The translations under genes were made by a program, and so were the position numbers. Below are positions 8,675 through 18,100 of a stretch of 60,739 nt of DNA, one piece after another (position 1 is the first letter of the stretch; each line of letters begins with the position of its first letter). The stretch is taken from assembly GCA_937873275.1 (NCBI GenBank), contig CALMRC010000103.1, forward strand, positions 1-60,739. Direction: 5' to 3'. A model generated the notes under the pieces. The model had not been told where the DNA came from and ran no database searches. It was given only the letters and a program-made list of their open reading frames with translations. The DNA is from an uncultured Spirochaetota bacterium (GTDB lineage Bacteria > Spirochaetota > Spirochaetia > Treponematales > UBA12059).

Positions 8675-11251
8675 CTAGAGCAGTTTCCTGAGCCGGGCCA
8701 GGCGGGAGAGGGCCTCCAGGGGGGTCATGCGGTCGGGATCCAGGGACCGCAGTTCCTCCAGCACGAGTTCCTCGTTGGAGAACAGGGCGGCCTGGGCCGG
8801 CTCGGCCGGACGGCGCACGGCGCCGGGCAGGTCCCGTTCCTTCCGGGCCAGGTTCTCCCGGACCTCCCGGGCCCGAGCCAGGACCGGGGCCGGGATTCCC
8901 GCGAGTCCCGCGACATGGAGCCCGTAGGAGCCCGCGGCGGGACCTTCCACGACCCGCTTCAGGAACACCACCTCCCCGGCGCTCTCCCGCACCGACAGGG
9001 ACCGGTTGACCAGTTTCGGGTGCTCCAGGGCGGTGAGCTCGTGGTAGTGGGTCGCGAAGAGGGTTCGACATCCCAGGGCATCGAGGAGGTACTCCGCGGC
9101 CGCCCAGGCGATGGCCAGCCCGTCCAGGGTTCCGGTCCCGCGCCCCACCTCGTCCATGATGACCAGGCTTCGGGGACCCGCGTTGTTCAAGATGTACGCG
9201 GTCTCGTGCATCTCCACCAGGAAGGTGCTTTCCCCCCGGGCCAGGTTGTCCTGGGCCCCGACCCGGCAGAAGATGCGGTCCACGACGCCGATCTGGGCCT
9301 CCCCGGCGGGCACGAAGGAACCGGCCTGGGCCAGGAGCACGATCAGGGCGGTCTGTCGGAGGTAGGTGGATTTCCCGGCCATGTTGGGCCCGGTGATCAG
9401 GGCGAAGGAGACTCCCCGGGAGTCCAGGGCCGCGTCGTTGGGCACGAAGTCGCCCCCCCCCAGGTTGGCCTCCACGACGGGGTGCCGGCCTTCCACGATC
9501 CGGAGGATCCCGGAATCCAGAACCACCGGCCGGGTATAGCCCCGGGCGGTGGCGGTATAGGCGAAGGACGCAAGGCAATCCACCCGCGCGCAGGCCCGGG
9601 CCGCTTCCAGGAGGCGGGGCACGGACTCCTTCACGGCCCCCCGGATTTCCAGGAAGCGTTCCCGCTCCCGCTCCACGATGCGCTCCTGGGCCCCGTTGAT
9701 CCTGGACTCCAGGTCCGCGAGCCGGTCGGTGGTATACCGTTCCCCGGTGGACAGGGACTGCCGTCGGATAAAGTGGGAAGGGACCTGGGAAAGACCTCCC
9801 TTGGTCACCTCGAGGTAGTACCCCAGGATGCGGTTGTACCGGATCTTGAGGTTCTGGATCCCCGTGGCCGCCCTCTCCTCCTCGAGGTAGTCTTCCAGGA
9901 CGGTTCGGGAGGAATCCCGGAGGTCCCGCAGGGCGTCGAGCTCCGGATCGAAGCCCGGCCGGATGAGGTTGCCCTCGGTCAGCAGGATAGAGGGTTCGTC
10001 CAGGATGGCCCGTCCGATGAGGTCCGCCGTGGCGCGAAGCCCGGCCTCCGTTTCCGGATCCAGCCCCAGGGCCAGTTCCGGAACCGACCGGGCCTCCTCC
10101 CGCAGGAGGGCCTCGGCGTCCCGGAGGGTATCCAGGGATACCTTGACCCCCAGGAGGTCCTTGGCGTGGGCCTTGTCCAGGGCGACCCGGGACGCGAGCC
10201 GCTCCAGGTCGAGACAGGCCCCCAGGCAGGCCCGCAGTTTTTCCAGGATCCGCTGGTTCCGGTACAGGCTCTCGACCGCGTCCAGGCGCCGACCGACGGC
10301 CTCCGCGTCCCGAAGGGGCCTCAGGAGCCACTGCTTCAGGAGGCGGGCGCCCATGGCCGTCCGGGTCGCGTCCACGACGTCCAGGAGGGTGAAGGCCCGG
10401 CCGCCGTCCTGGAGGTTCCGATCGATCTCCAGGTTCCTCTGGGCGGACTCGTCGATGTCCGCGTACGATTCCTCCCTCCGGGACCGCAGCCCTTCCAGGT
10501 AGGGAACGGCGCCCCCCAGGGCGTCTTCCAGGTATCGTACCAGGACCCCGGCCGGAGCCAGGGCCGGATCGTCGTCGGAAAAGCCGAACCCCTTTAGGGA
10601 GGCCACGCCGAACCGGGCTTTCAGGGTTCCAGCCGCCTCGGCCGTGTCGTAGCTCCAGTCCGGGAACCGGTTGAGGATGAGCCCCTCCTTCTCGTGCAGG
10701 ATCTGTGCGATCGCCGGATCGTCCAGCAGGGACTGCTGGACCAGGACTTCCCGGGGGGCCAGGCGGAACAGTTCCTTCCGGAGCCTCGAAGCCGGGTCAT
10801 CCGTAACGGAGAGGGCGCAGAACTCCCCGGTGGAAACGTCCACGTAGGCGATCCCCAGGACGTCCCGGGACCGGCCGATGGACACGAGGTAGTTGTTGGA
10901 CCGGCTGTCCAGATAGTCTTCCTCGACCGTGGTACCCGGCGTGATGATCTCCACGACCTCCCGCTCCATCAGGCCCCGGGCGATTCCGGGCGTCGACGTC
11001 TGCTCGCAGATCGCGACCTTGCGGCCCGCCTTGAGCAGGCGGGAGATATAGGAGTGGGCGGCGTGGTACGGGATCCCGCACATGGGCGCGTCCTGTCGCT
11101 TGGTCAGGGTCAGGTTGAGCAGGGCGCTGACCTCCAGGGCATCCCGCTCGAACATCTCGTAGAAATCCCCGAGCCGGAAGAAGAGGATCTCGTCCCGGTG
11201 GGCGCTCTTGATCCGTCGGTATTGTTCCATCAACGGCGTGGTATCGGCCAT
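8675..11251 (-). CDS. mutS: DNA mismatch repair ATPase MutS
   Basis: Recognises mismatches and starts repair. The start at 11251 (MADTTPLMEQYRRIK) gives 858 residues. The mismatch-reading Phe-x-Glu motif is FYE at residues 30-32. The P-loop TGPNMAGKST lies at about 620-629, Walker B with DEVGRGTGT at about 700, and the HYHEL switch at about 725. The C-terminus ends in a short helix-turn-helix-like tail. An earlier in-frame ATG adds 25 residues that do not resemble MutS and lies upstream of the predicted promoter. No Shine-Dalgarno precedes the ATG; the -10 box is 9 bases away, so the mRNA may be nearly leaderless. Confidence 0.97.
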   Translation of the reverse strand: MADTTPLMEQYRRIKSAHRDEILFFRLGDFYEMFERDALEVSALLNLTLTKRQDAPMCGIPYHAAHSYISRLLKAGRKVAICEQTSTPGIARGLMEREVVEIITPGTTVEEDYLDSRSNNYLVSIGRSRDVLGIAYVDVSTGEFCALSVTDDPASRLRKELFRLAPREVLVQQSLLDDPAIAQILHEKEGLILNRFPDWSYDTAEAAGTLKARFGVASLKGFGFSDDDPALAPAGVLVRYLEDALGGAVPYLEGLRSRREESYADIDESAQRNLEIDRNLQDGGRAFTLLDVVDATRTAMGARLLKQWLLRPLRDAEAVGRRLDAVESLYRNQRILEKLRACLGACLDLERLASRVALDKAHAKDLLGVKVSLDTLRDAEALLREEARSVPELALGLDPETEAGLRATADLIGRAILDEPSILLTEGNLIRPGFDPELDALRDLRDSSRTVLEDYLEEERAATGIQNLKIRYNRILGYYLEVTKGGLSQVPSHFIRRQSLSTGERYTTDRLADLESRINGAQERIVERERERFLEIRGAVKESVPRLLEAARACARVDCLASFAYTATARGYTRPVVLDSGILRIVEGRHPVVEANLGGGDFVPNDAALDSRGVSFALITGPNMAGKSTYLRQTALIVLLAQAGSFVPAGEAQIGVVDRIFCRVGAQDNLARGESTFLVEMHETAYILNNAGPRSLVIMDEVGRGTGTLDGLAIAWAAAEYLLDALGCRTLFATHYHELTALEHPKLVNRSLSVRESAGEVVFLKRVVEGPAAGSYGLHVAGLAGIPAPVLARAREVRENLARKERDLPGAVRRPAEPAQAALFSNEELVLEELRSLDPDRMTPLEALSRLARLRKLL

Positions 11252-11260
11252 GGCGGTTGC

Positions 11261-11290
11261 ATTATAGGCGGGAAGTCCGGTAGGATACAA
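11261..11290 (-). promoter_or_regulatory. Promoter of mutS, nearly leaderless layout
   Basis: On the minus strand TTGTAT (11290-11285) and TATAAT (11266-11261) with an 18-base spacer. The -10 ends 9 bases before the mutS ATG, so the 5' untranslated region would be about 0-3 bases. There is no purine-rich ribosome site in the gap (GCAACCGCC). Confidence 0.7.
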
Positions 11291-11342
11291 TGCTGAGGGC
11301 GTCGGTTCCGCCGGCGCCAACCGCATGCCAACGAGGGATCCC

Positions 11343-11840
11343 GTGGAAGAAGCCCTGTACGTAAAAGAATCCGCCCAGACGATCTACATCCGAGCCCAGG
11401 GGCACGTCACGGCGGCGCTTTGCTCGGACCTCAAGAGCCGTATCTTCGAACGTCTCGAGGCGAAGCCCCCGGTGGACAACGTCCTCGTGGACCTTTCGGG
11501 ATGCGACTACATGGACTCCACGTTCCTGGGCCTGCTGGTGGGCATCAACAAGCGGTTCCTCCGATTCGCCGAGCGACCCTTGACGGTTATCCGTCCCTCC
11601 CCGCCCTGCACGGACCTTCTTCGGACGATCGGCATACTTCGGATGGTCAAGGTCCTGGACCAGCCCGTGGCCTTCCCCGACGCGATGGAGGCCATCGTGC
11701 CGGCGGAGAAGGCTACCGCGGAATTCCTGCTGGACGTCCACGAAAACCTCATGGACCTTTCCGAGGAAAACCGCCGCAAGTTCTCCACTCTGTACACGGT
11801 CCTCAAGAGCCAGATCGGCAAGACCGGGGACGAACCGTGA
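11343..11840 (+). CDS. STAS-domain protein, anti-sigma-factor antagonist-like
   Basis: SpoIIAA/RsbV-like regulator. About 165 residues from the GTG at 11343, chosen because GAGGGA stands 6 bases before it; an ATG at 11325 lacks such a site. The STAS core is clear: DNVLVDLSGCDYMDSTFLGLLVGI, where the DS pair at the phosphorylation-site position is the hallmark. A ~60-residue C-terminal extension (FLLDVHENLMDLSEENRRKF) goes beyond the normal ~110-residue domain. No cognate anti-sigma kinase lies in the window. It diverges from mutS and converges on skp. The sigma factor it controls is unknown. Confidence 0.85.
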   Translation: MEEALYVKESAQTIYIRAQGHVTAALCSDLKSRIFERLEAKPPVDNVLVDLSGCDYMDSTFLGLLVGINKRFLRFAERPLTVIRPSPPCTDLLRTIGILRMVKVLDQPVAFPDAMEAIVPAEKATAEFLLDVHENLMDLSEENRRKFSTLYTVLKSQIGKTGDEP

Positions 11841-11910
11841 CCCCGGGGGCGTAGACCGTCCCGGCGGATCGCGTTCCCGGCCTCGCGCCATCGACCCCTG
11901 GAAACGAATA

Positions 11911-12007
11911 CGCCGAACCCGTACGGATTCGGCGACGTACCGGCGGCTCCTGAAATTCGCCGAAGCCTGCAGGCTTCGGCGCCGCCGAGGCGCTTCGCGC
12001 CTCGGCG
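11911..12007. terminator. Three tandem GC-rich hairpins between converging STAS and skp genes
   Basis: Three palindromes follow one another: 11911-11934 (7-bp stem), 11958-11981 (perfect 10-bp stem, TGCA loop) and 11983-12007 (perfect 11-bp stem, TTC loop). All three begin with CGCCGA and end with TCGGCG. The last ends directly at the skp stop codon. No T-run follows on either strand, so they are not classical intrinsic terminators. They may block transcription or exonucleases from both sides. The rest of 11841-11910 shows nothing recognisable. Confidence 0.6.
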
Positions 12008-12550
12008 CTACTGGGCCTTGCCGATCAGGGCCTGGATGACCTTGTCCGTGACGTCCACGGCGGGGCTGTACCAGATGATGGCGCTGGTGACGGACCCGGT
12101 CGAATGGCTGCTCAAGATCACGGAATACCCTTCCGCCTCCGCGATTCCCTGGATGGTCCGGTACACCAACTGGGAAAAGTCCGAGCTTTCCATGAGCCTC
12201 CGTGACCGGTCCTCCAGCTCCGACTGCTTGGCCTTGTAGTAATCCGAAAGGTATTGGGCCCGGCGGTAGATTTCCTGGTCCAGCCGCAGGATCTCGGCCT
12301 GGTCGGAGCGGGCCACCGCATCCGCCCGGCGTGCCTGGAGCTGCTTGATCTCGTTGGACATCCGGTCGATCTCCGACTGGACCTTGAGCTTGTCTTCCTC
12401 CAGCTTCCGGACCGCCGCGGAGTCCCGGGAATAGGTCAGGTAGACCTTCGCGAGGTCCACGACCGCCACCCGGGTGATCTGCTGGGCAGACAGGCCCGAC
12501 AGCGCGGCGACGGTCAGGAGGAATGCCAGGATCGTTCGCTTGGTGTTCAT
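12008..12550 (-). CDS. skp: Periplasmic chaperone Skp/OmpH family
   Basis: Holds unfolded outer-membrane proteins on their way to the BAM complex. The 180-residue protein has an N-terminal signal peptide (MNTKRTILAFLLTVAALSGLSA, cut before QQITRVAVVDL). The family start IxxVDLxKV and a long charged coiled-coil part (KLEEDKLKVQSEIDRMSNEI and onwards) follow, then a C-terminal segment resembling AEGYSVILSS of Skp/OmpH proteins. It follows bamA by 13 bases, the typical bamA-skp pairing, and ends the tamB-bamA-skp operon. Confidence 0.92.
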   Translation of the reverse strand: MNTKRTILAFLLTVAALSGLSAQQITRVAVVDLAKVYLTYSRDSAAVRKLEEDKLKVQSEIDRMSNEIKQLQARRADAVARSDQAEILRLDQEIYRRAQYLSDYYKAKQSELEDRSRRLMESSDFSQLVYRTIQGIAEAEGYSVILSSHSTGSVTSAIIWYSPAVDVTDKVIQALIGKAQ

Positions 12551-12563
12551 GTACGGCTCCTCG

Positions 12564-15095
12564 TCAGAGGGTGGTCTGGGTGATGCTGATGACGAACTCC
12601 ATGCCCTCGGTGGCCCATTCGAACCGCCCCGCCCCGTTCATGAAGAAGCGCTTGGCGAAGTAGAACCGGAAGGGGAACTGGGGGATCGTGAAGCGGAAGC
12701 CCGCCCCGAGGCTGAAGGCCAGGTTCTCCAGGCCCAGGTCGAAGAGGGACGTCTTGGCGGGATCCAAGCCGCCCGATACCCCGTCCTTGAAGGTCAGCAG
12801 ACCCTGGTCCGTGCGCACCGTGGCCGCGTCCAGGAACATGTCGAAGGCCAGGAACTGCTGGACCAGGGGCATCCGGATCTCGACCCAGTTCTCCCACAGG
12901 AGTGTCCCTCCGAAGGTCTCCTCCGTCAGGTCCCTCCATCCCCGGCCCACGAAGAACCCGTCGATGTACAGCTTGGAGTTACCCGTGACCGAAAGGGGGG
13001 TGCCGGGCTTGGGCAGGAGGACGGAGAGCCCCGTGTGCCCGCCGAGCACCCACTTGAGGGACCACTCCTCGCCGATCGGGATGTCGAAGAGGGTGACGTA
13101 ACCCTCGAGCTTCGTATCCGTTCGGATGAATTGATCCTGCTCGAAATCGAAGAGACCCGCCCAGGTCAGCTTCTCGCTGGCGAAGTATCCCTTGGAGGGA
13201 TCGTACCAGAGGTCCAGGGCGTTCATGTAGGTCCGGAATATCAGGCTGTTCGCGTTGACCCACTGCCCGGCGGAAGTCGCCAGGTCCTCGCTGAAGGGCC
13301 GTAAGAGACCCTGGTCGTAGGACTGGTTCGTGAGACCCAATCGTACTCCACCGGAAAGCCCCAGGGTTCCCTCGGGGAAGACGAACCGGTAGCCCAGGGA
13401 GAAGGTGAGGTAGATGTTCCAGTACTCGTAGTCCATGTAGTACTCGTCCGGCACCACGTAACCCGCGGCCTCGTATTCCGCCCAGGACGTGTAGGGATCC
13501 GGCACCGCCGCGGGGTCCCCGTAGTCGAAGACCGGCCCGAGGCTGTCCTGAAGGGCCGTCATGCCCTTGTGGACGAAGGAGAGCTCCACGGATCCGGTCA
13601 TCCGCTTGCCGAAAAGCCAGGGATCCGAGAAGCCCAGGGTGACCTCCTGGGTATCCGGGGAGGCGGTCAGGCCCACGGAGATGCTCTGGCCGTTGCCCAG
13701 GAAATTCCGGTCATTCCACTTGATGAGCCCGGAGATCGGGAACTCCGGGGTGCTGGCCCCGATGCCCGACAGGGTGAGTCCGAACTGGATGTCCGCGGAG
13801 CTCTGCTCCTCCACGGTGATGATGATGTCCATCAGGTTTTCCGCGCTTCCCGGCACCATCTCGGGGGTCAGGGCGGAGAAATACTGGAGGTTGTACAGGT
13901 TCCGGAGCCCCGTGATCACCTTGGTCTTGGAGAAGATGTCCCCGACCTCGAAGGGGAGCTCCCGGTAGATCACATGGTCCTTGGTCTTCTTGTTTCCCTT
14001 GATGATAACGTTCTCGATGTGGGCCCGGTCGCGCTCGACGATCTCCAGGGTATAGGCGATCACCTTCCGATCCTCGTCCCGGCGCTCCTTCATCTCGATG
14101 CGGTTGAAGATGTATCCGTTCTCGTAGTACAGGTCCTCGATCCGCTGCTTGTCCGCCAGGAGGGTCCGGTAGTTCAGGATGGCGCCTTCCTTGGATCGGA
14201 CCAGGGACCCCAGCTTTTCGCTGGTGAAGATGCGGTTCCCGCTGTACTCCAGGCCCCCGAAGCTGTACTGGTCCCCCTCGGAGATGACGAAGGTCAGGAT
14301 CAACCGGGTCTTCTGGGTTCCTTCCTCCCGGTTCAGTTCCCGGAGGACGTCCACGACCCGGGCGTCCACGTATCCCCGGCTCTGGTAGAGGTCCTCGATC
14401 TGGATCCGATCAGCCTCCAGCTTCTGCTCCTGGAAGAGCCCGGGCTGGAACAGCCCCTGCTCCTTCAGGCTCAACTTCGACTTGAGGGACGAGGCGGCCA
14501 AGGCTACGTTGCCCTCGAAGCGTATCTCCTGGATGGCGAGCTGGCTGCCCTCGGAGACCTGGAACACCAGGACCAGGGAGTTCTCGCCCCGGCCGGGTTC
14601 GGTGAAGCTCGACACGGTCGCGTCGGCGTACCCCTTCTCCACGTAGAGCTTGCGGATCGCGGTTTCGTCCGCCCGGGCCTTGGCCTGATTGTAGATGTCC
14701 CCGGACTTGAGGAGGGCGGCGTCCAGGATCTCCCCGGGCCGGAGCCCCCGGGAGCCTTCGACCCGGACGGTCTCGATCCAGGGCTTTTCGGTGACCGTGA
14801 ATTTGATGATCACCGTGGAGTACTCCGAATCCCCGGGGAGGGCGATGGGGCTGATCTCGTCGAAGTAATCCAGTTCGTAGACTGAGGCCTGCAGATCCAT
14901 CCACAGGGACTCGGTGAAAACCTTGCCCTTGTACGCCTGCACGACGGCGTCCAGCTCGTTCCGGTCCACCCGTTTGATGCCGGAGAACTCGATTTCCTTG
15001 ATGGACTTGCCCAGGTACCAGTCCGGGGCGGGCTGGGACGCGGCCCAGGATACCAGGACAGCCAAGAACAGGACGGCGCCGATGCTACGCTTCAT
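12564..15095 (-). CDS. bamA: Outer-membrane protein assembly factor BamA
   Basis: Central beta-barrel of the BAM complex, inserting proteins into the outer membrane. It has 843 residues. A signal peptide (MKRSIGAVLFLAVLVSWAA) is followed by about five POTRA repeats, visible as recurring blocks with G-N/S-x-x-F/I-T pattern (IRFEGNVALAASSLK, LEYSGNRIFTSEKLG, VIIKGNKKTKDHVIYREL). The last ~430 residues form the barrel. The VGRGWRDL loop resembles the VRGF/Y motif of strand 6-loop proteins. The C-terminus ends TQTTL rather than in an aromatic residue. It sits between tamB and skp. Family identity is secure. Confidence 0.96.
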   Translation of the reverse strand: MKRSIGAVLFLAVLVSWAASQPAPDWYLGKSIKEIEFSGIKRVDRNELDAVVQAYKGKVFTESLWMDLQASVYELDYFDEISPIALPGDSEYSTVIIKFTVTEKPWIETVRVEGSRGLRPGEILDAALLKSGDIYNQAKARADETAIRKLYVEKGYADATVSSFTEPGRGENSLVLVFQVSEGSQLAIQEIRFEGNVALAASSLKSKLSLKEQGLFQPGLFQEQKLEADRIQIEDLYQSRGYVDARVVDVLRELNREEGTQKTRLILTFVISEGDQYSFGGLEYSGNRIFTSEKLGSLVRSKEGAILNYRTLLADKQRIEDLYYENGYIFNRIEMKERRDEDRKVIAYTLEIVERDRAHIENVIIKGNKKTKDHVIYRELPFEVGDIFSKTKVITGLRNLYNLQYFSALTPEMVPGSAENLMDIIITVEEQSSADIQFGLTLSGIGASTPEFPISGLIKWNDRNFLGNGQSISVGLTASPDTQEVTLGFSDPWLFGKRMTGSVELSFVHKGMTALQDSLGPVFDYGDPAAVPDPYTSWAEYEAAGYVVPDEYYMDYEYWNIYLTFSLGYRFVFPEGTLGLSGGVRLGLTNQSYDQGLLRPFSEDLATSAGQWVNANSLIFRTYMNALDLWYDPSKGYFASEKLTWAGLFDFEQDQFIRTDTKLEGYVTLFDIPIGEEWSLKWVLGGHTGLSVLLPKPGTPLSVTGNSKLYIDGFFVGRGWRDLTEETFGGTLLWENWVEIRMPLVQQFLAFDMFLDAATVRTDQGLLTFKDGVSGGLDPAKTSLFDLGLENLAFSLGAGFRFTIPQFPFRFYFAKRFFMNGAGRFEWATEGMEFVISITQTTL

Positions 15096-15107
15096 GATCC
15101 ACCCTTT

Positions 15108-18100
15108 TCAGTAGGTCAGTTTCCATGTGAAACGGAAGGAGTTATCGCTTATGAAAAGATCCTCGGGATGCAGGAACGAAAGACTCCAATCGAACAGGAA
15201 GAACGGAGTCGTAAGCTCGAAACCGATCTCGGAGTCTAGCCTTAACGAGCTCCGGTTTACAAGAGGCTGGTCCTGCTGGAGCCGCAGGGCCCCCCGCACG
15301 AACACGTCGTCCCGGATGTACTTTCCCGCGAAGATGGAGGTGTTGTCCAGGTAATCCGCCAGGGTCACCCCTCCTCCGGAGGTGTCGTCCAGCCGGGCCA
15401 CGTCGAGAAGCCAACGCTGGACCAACTCGGTGCGCAGGTAGAACAGGTCCAGGCCCAGGAGTTGACGGGTGTTCCTCTCGAACACGGTTATGAAATTCAA
15501 CTGGGGCAGGATGTCCGTGGAGGCGATCAAGGTCCGGCGGATGTCCACGTCCGATCCGTCCGCCGAGGCGACCAGGTCGCTGCCCAGGAGCGCCGCGATC
15601 TCGGTCTGGCTCAGGGAGGGGGTGGATTCCAGGGTGGGCTGGAAGTTGAGGAGGCTCGCGTTCTCCGCCTTCAGGAGGATCTTGACCGTCTCGTCGCCCC
15701 GTCGGGTGCGGAGCTCCGCCTCCAGGGTCACCCGGGGATCGAAGGTGTACTGGTTCTCGTTGAAGACCATCCGTCCGTTCTTCAGGAAGAAATTACGCTG
15801 GATGTAAAAGAGGTTCCCGCCGCGGAGCACCGCGTTTCCCTTGAGGGCGTAGGATTGCTGGCTGTCGTCGTAGGAGACGGTAAGCCGGCTGGAGGGATCC
15901 GCCTGCCCGATGATGACGGGGAACTCCTTGGAGGGGAAGTAGACCGTGACTCCCTTCCCGATCCGGACCGCCAGGTCGATCCGGGTGTCCACGGTGGGCA
16001 CCCGGCCGTCCCCGGCGGCTCCGGCTTGCATGATCGAGGGGTCGATGACGATCTCGGCCCGGGGGATCGTCAGGGCGCCGGACAGGCTGAACTGTCCGTC
16101 CGAGGCCGCCAGGAAGATGTCCGCGTCCGCGGTGCCGGTGATGTTCATCCCCAAGAACCGCGTCTTGAGGGGGACCTGCGTGGATTCCAGGGACCGGGCG
16201 CGGAGGGAGAAGCTCCGGGGAATCCACTGGGACATCTCGAAGGAGAGACTGACCCCGGCCTTGGCGGTCGGTCCGACATCGACGGTCTGCTGGACCAGGG
16301 TCACCATGCGGCCGTTCGCCTCCAGAGGCGCCGTCACGGGACCGATCGCTCCGTTCACGTAGTTCGGCACCTCCAGGATGGCGTCCTGGAAGCGCAGGCT
16401 CCCGAATATCTCCGGGTCCGCAGAGGTGCCCCGGACCGAGAGGGATCCCGTCGCTATTCCGGACAGGAACCGGACTTCCGGGACCGGAATGATCGGCCAG
16501 AGGGTCGTCATCTCCAGCCGTATGTCCGATAGGTCCATGGAGATCTGCCGGTCCGCCACCTTCCCCACCACAAGGGCGGACAGGGGGAAGGGAGGGGCCG
16601 CCCGGGCCAGGAAGCTCCCGTCGTCCAGGATCCGCACCTGGACCTCCGAATCCGCGCCGCCCTGGAATACGAGGTCGCGTCCGTTCCTCTCGAGGGTGAA
16701 GGGCCAGGTGTCCGCGCGGTTCTGTCCCATGGAAAAATCCCGGATCCGGCCCTGCAATTTCAGGGTGTCCGCGATCCGGGAGAGTTCGGGGAACCCTCCG
16801 GAACCCTTCGGGACCGCGTTCAGGGTTCCCTGCACGTCGAACCGGAACCGGGCCACGGCGCCGGCCAGGAAACCGGCGTAGGCGCCCCCGACTTCCAGGA
16901 TTCCCGTCTCGAACCCCACGCGCCCCCGGACGGATTGCGCCTGATGTATCCCGAACCGGCCGGAGCCGTCCCGTACCTCCAGCCCCCGTCGATCCGCGGA
17001 GCCCTCCGCGGCCAGGGAGAAGGACCGGCCCCGGAACGAACCGTCCCGGAGGGCCAGGGAGAATTCGGCCCGGGGATCCGCCAAGGTCCCGGACACGGAT
17101 ACGGAACCGTCGATCCCCCCCGCGACCGGACCGCCGAAGAGTCCGGCGGGCGAGAAATTCTGCAGGTCAACCCGCCCTTCCACGGTCCCGTTGCCGTACC
17201 GCGCGATGGCCCGGATCCCCTCCCCCTTCCCTCCGGCCAGGCGGAGCTCCCCCCGGAGGGTGCCGGCCGGATCCCCTTCCACCGAATAGCTCGCGGAACC
17301 CGACAGCCGGGCCGCTCCCTCCCCGACGGAGACGTCCGGGAACTCCCCTCCCCCGGGTCCGCCGGCCCCGGCCAACCGAAGGGGAGGCAGGCGGCCCTTC
17401 AGTCCGCTGTCGGGGTCCAAGGCGAGGGAGGGAATGCGGAGGTTCCACTCCCGTACGGACCGAAACTCGCCGGTCGCGTCCCCGGTGGCCAGCACCACGC
17501 CGTCCCGGAGCGGCACGGGGAAGGACTTGAAGGATAGGAAGCCCCGGGCGCCGGGCTCCAGCAGGGTAGCCACCAGGGAAAAACCGTAGTCCCCCGTGAG
17601 GATGAGCCGCCGGTCCTCGAAGTCGCCCTGGACGGAATACGGGATGTCCCGAAGTGTCAGCTCCGACCGGAAGCCGAGCCGGGAGGGGCCGATCTCGGCG
17701 GTCAACCGGCCCTCGACCGGCACTCCCCGCAGGGAGGCGCTGAACCGGGTCACGGACAGTTCCTCCGCGGTGCCGGACAGGTTCAGAACCGCGAAGGTAG
17801 CCTCCCCGGCGGGCCCGGACGGGGATACCCGGAAATCCGAAGCGGAATAGGAGAACCGGGAAAAATCCGTGCTGAGGGATACCCTTCCGGAGACCGACAG
17901 GCTCGAGAGGAGGGAGGCGGCGGACGGTTCCAGGATGGAGACGAGGAGGGGTTCCAGGGCCGCGAGGGATAAGGGATCGATGAGGATCGAAGTCTCCAGG
18001 AAGGGCTTGGCGCCCGTCAGCATCGATCCCTCCCAGGAGAGCCGGGGAGCCTCGGTCCCCGGGGAAGATGCCTTTCCGCCCGGCTCCGTGGTCCCGCCTT

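Noticed and set aside
8366-10597. A 743-codon plus-strand open frame opposite mutS and comF
   Set aside because: Antisense to mutS with clear family motifs on the other strand. Its composition (Gly, Gln, Leu, Val, Asp rich) is typical of antisense GC-rich translation.
11252-11326. Longer MutS start at 11326
   Set aside because: The extra 25 residues are not MutS-like, and the predicted -10 box lies within the extension.
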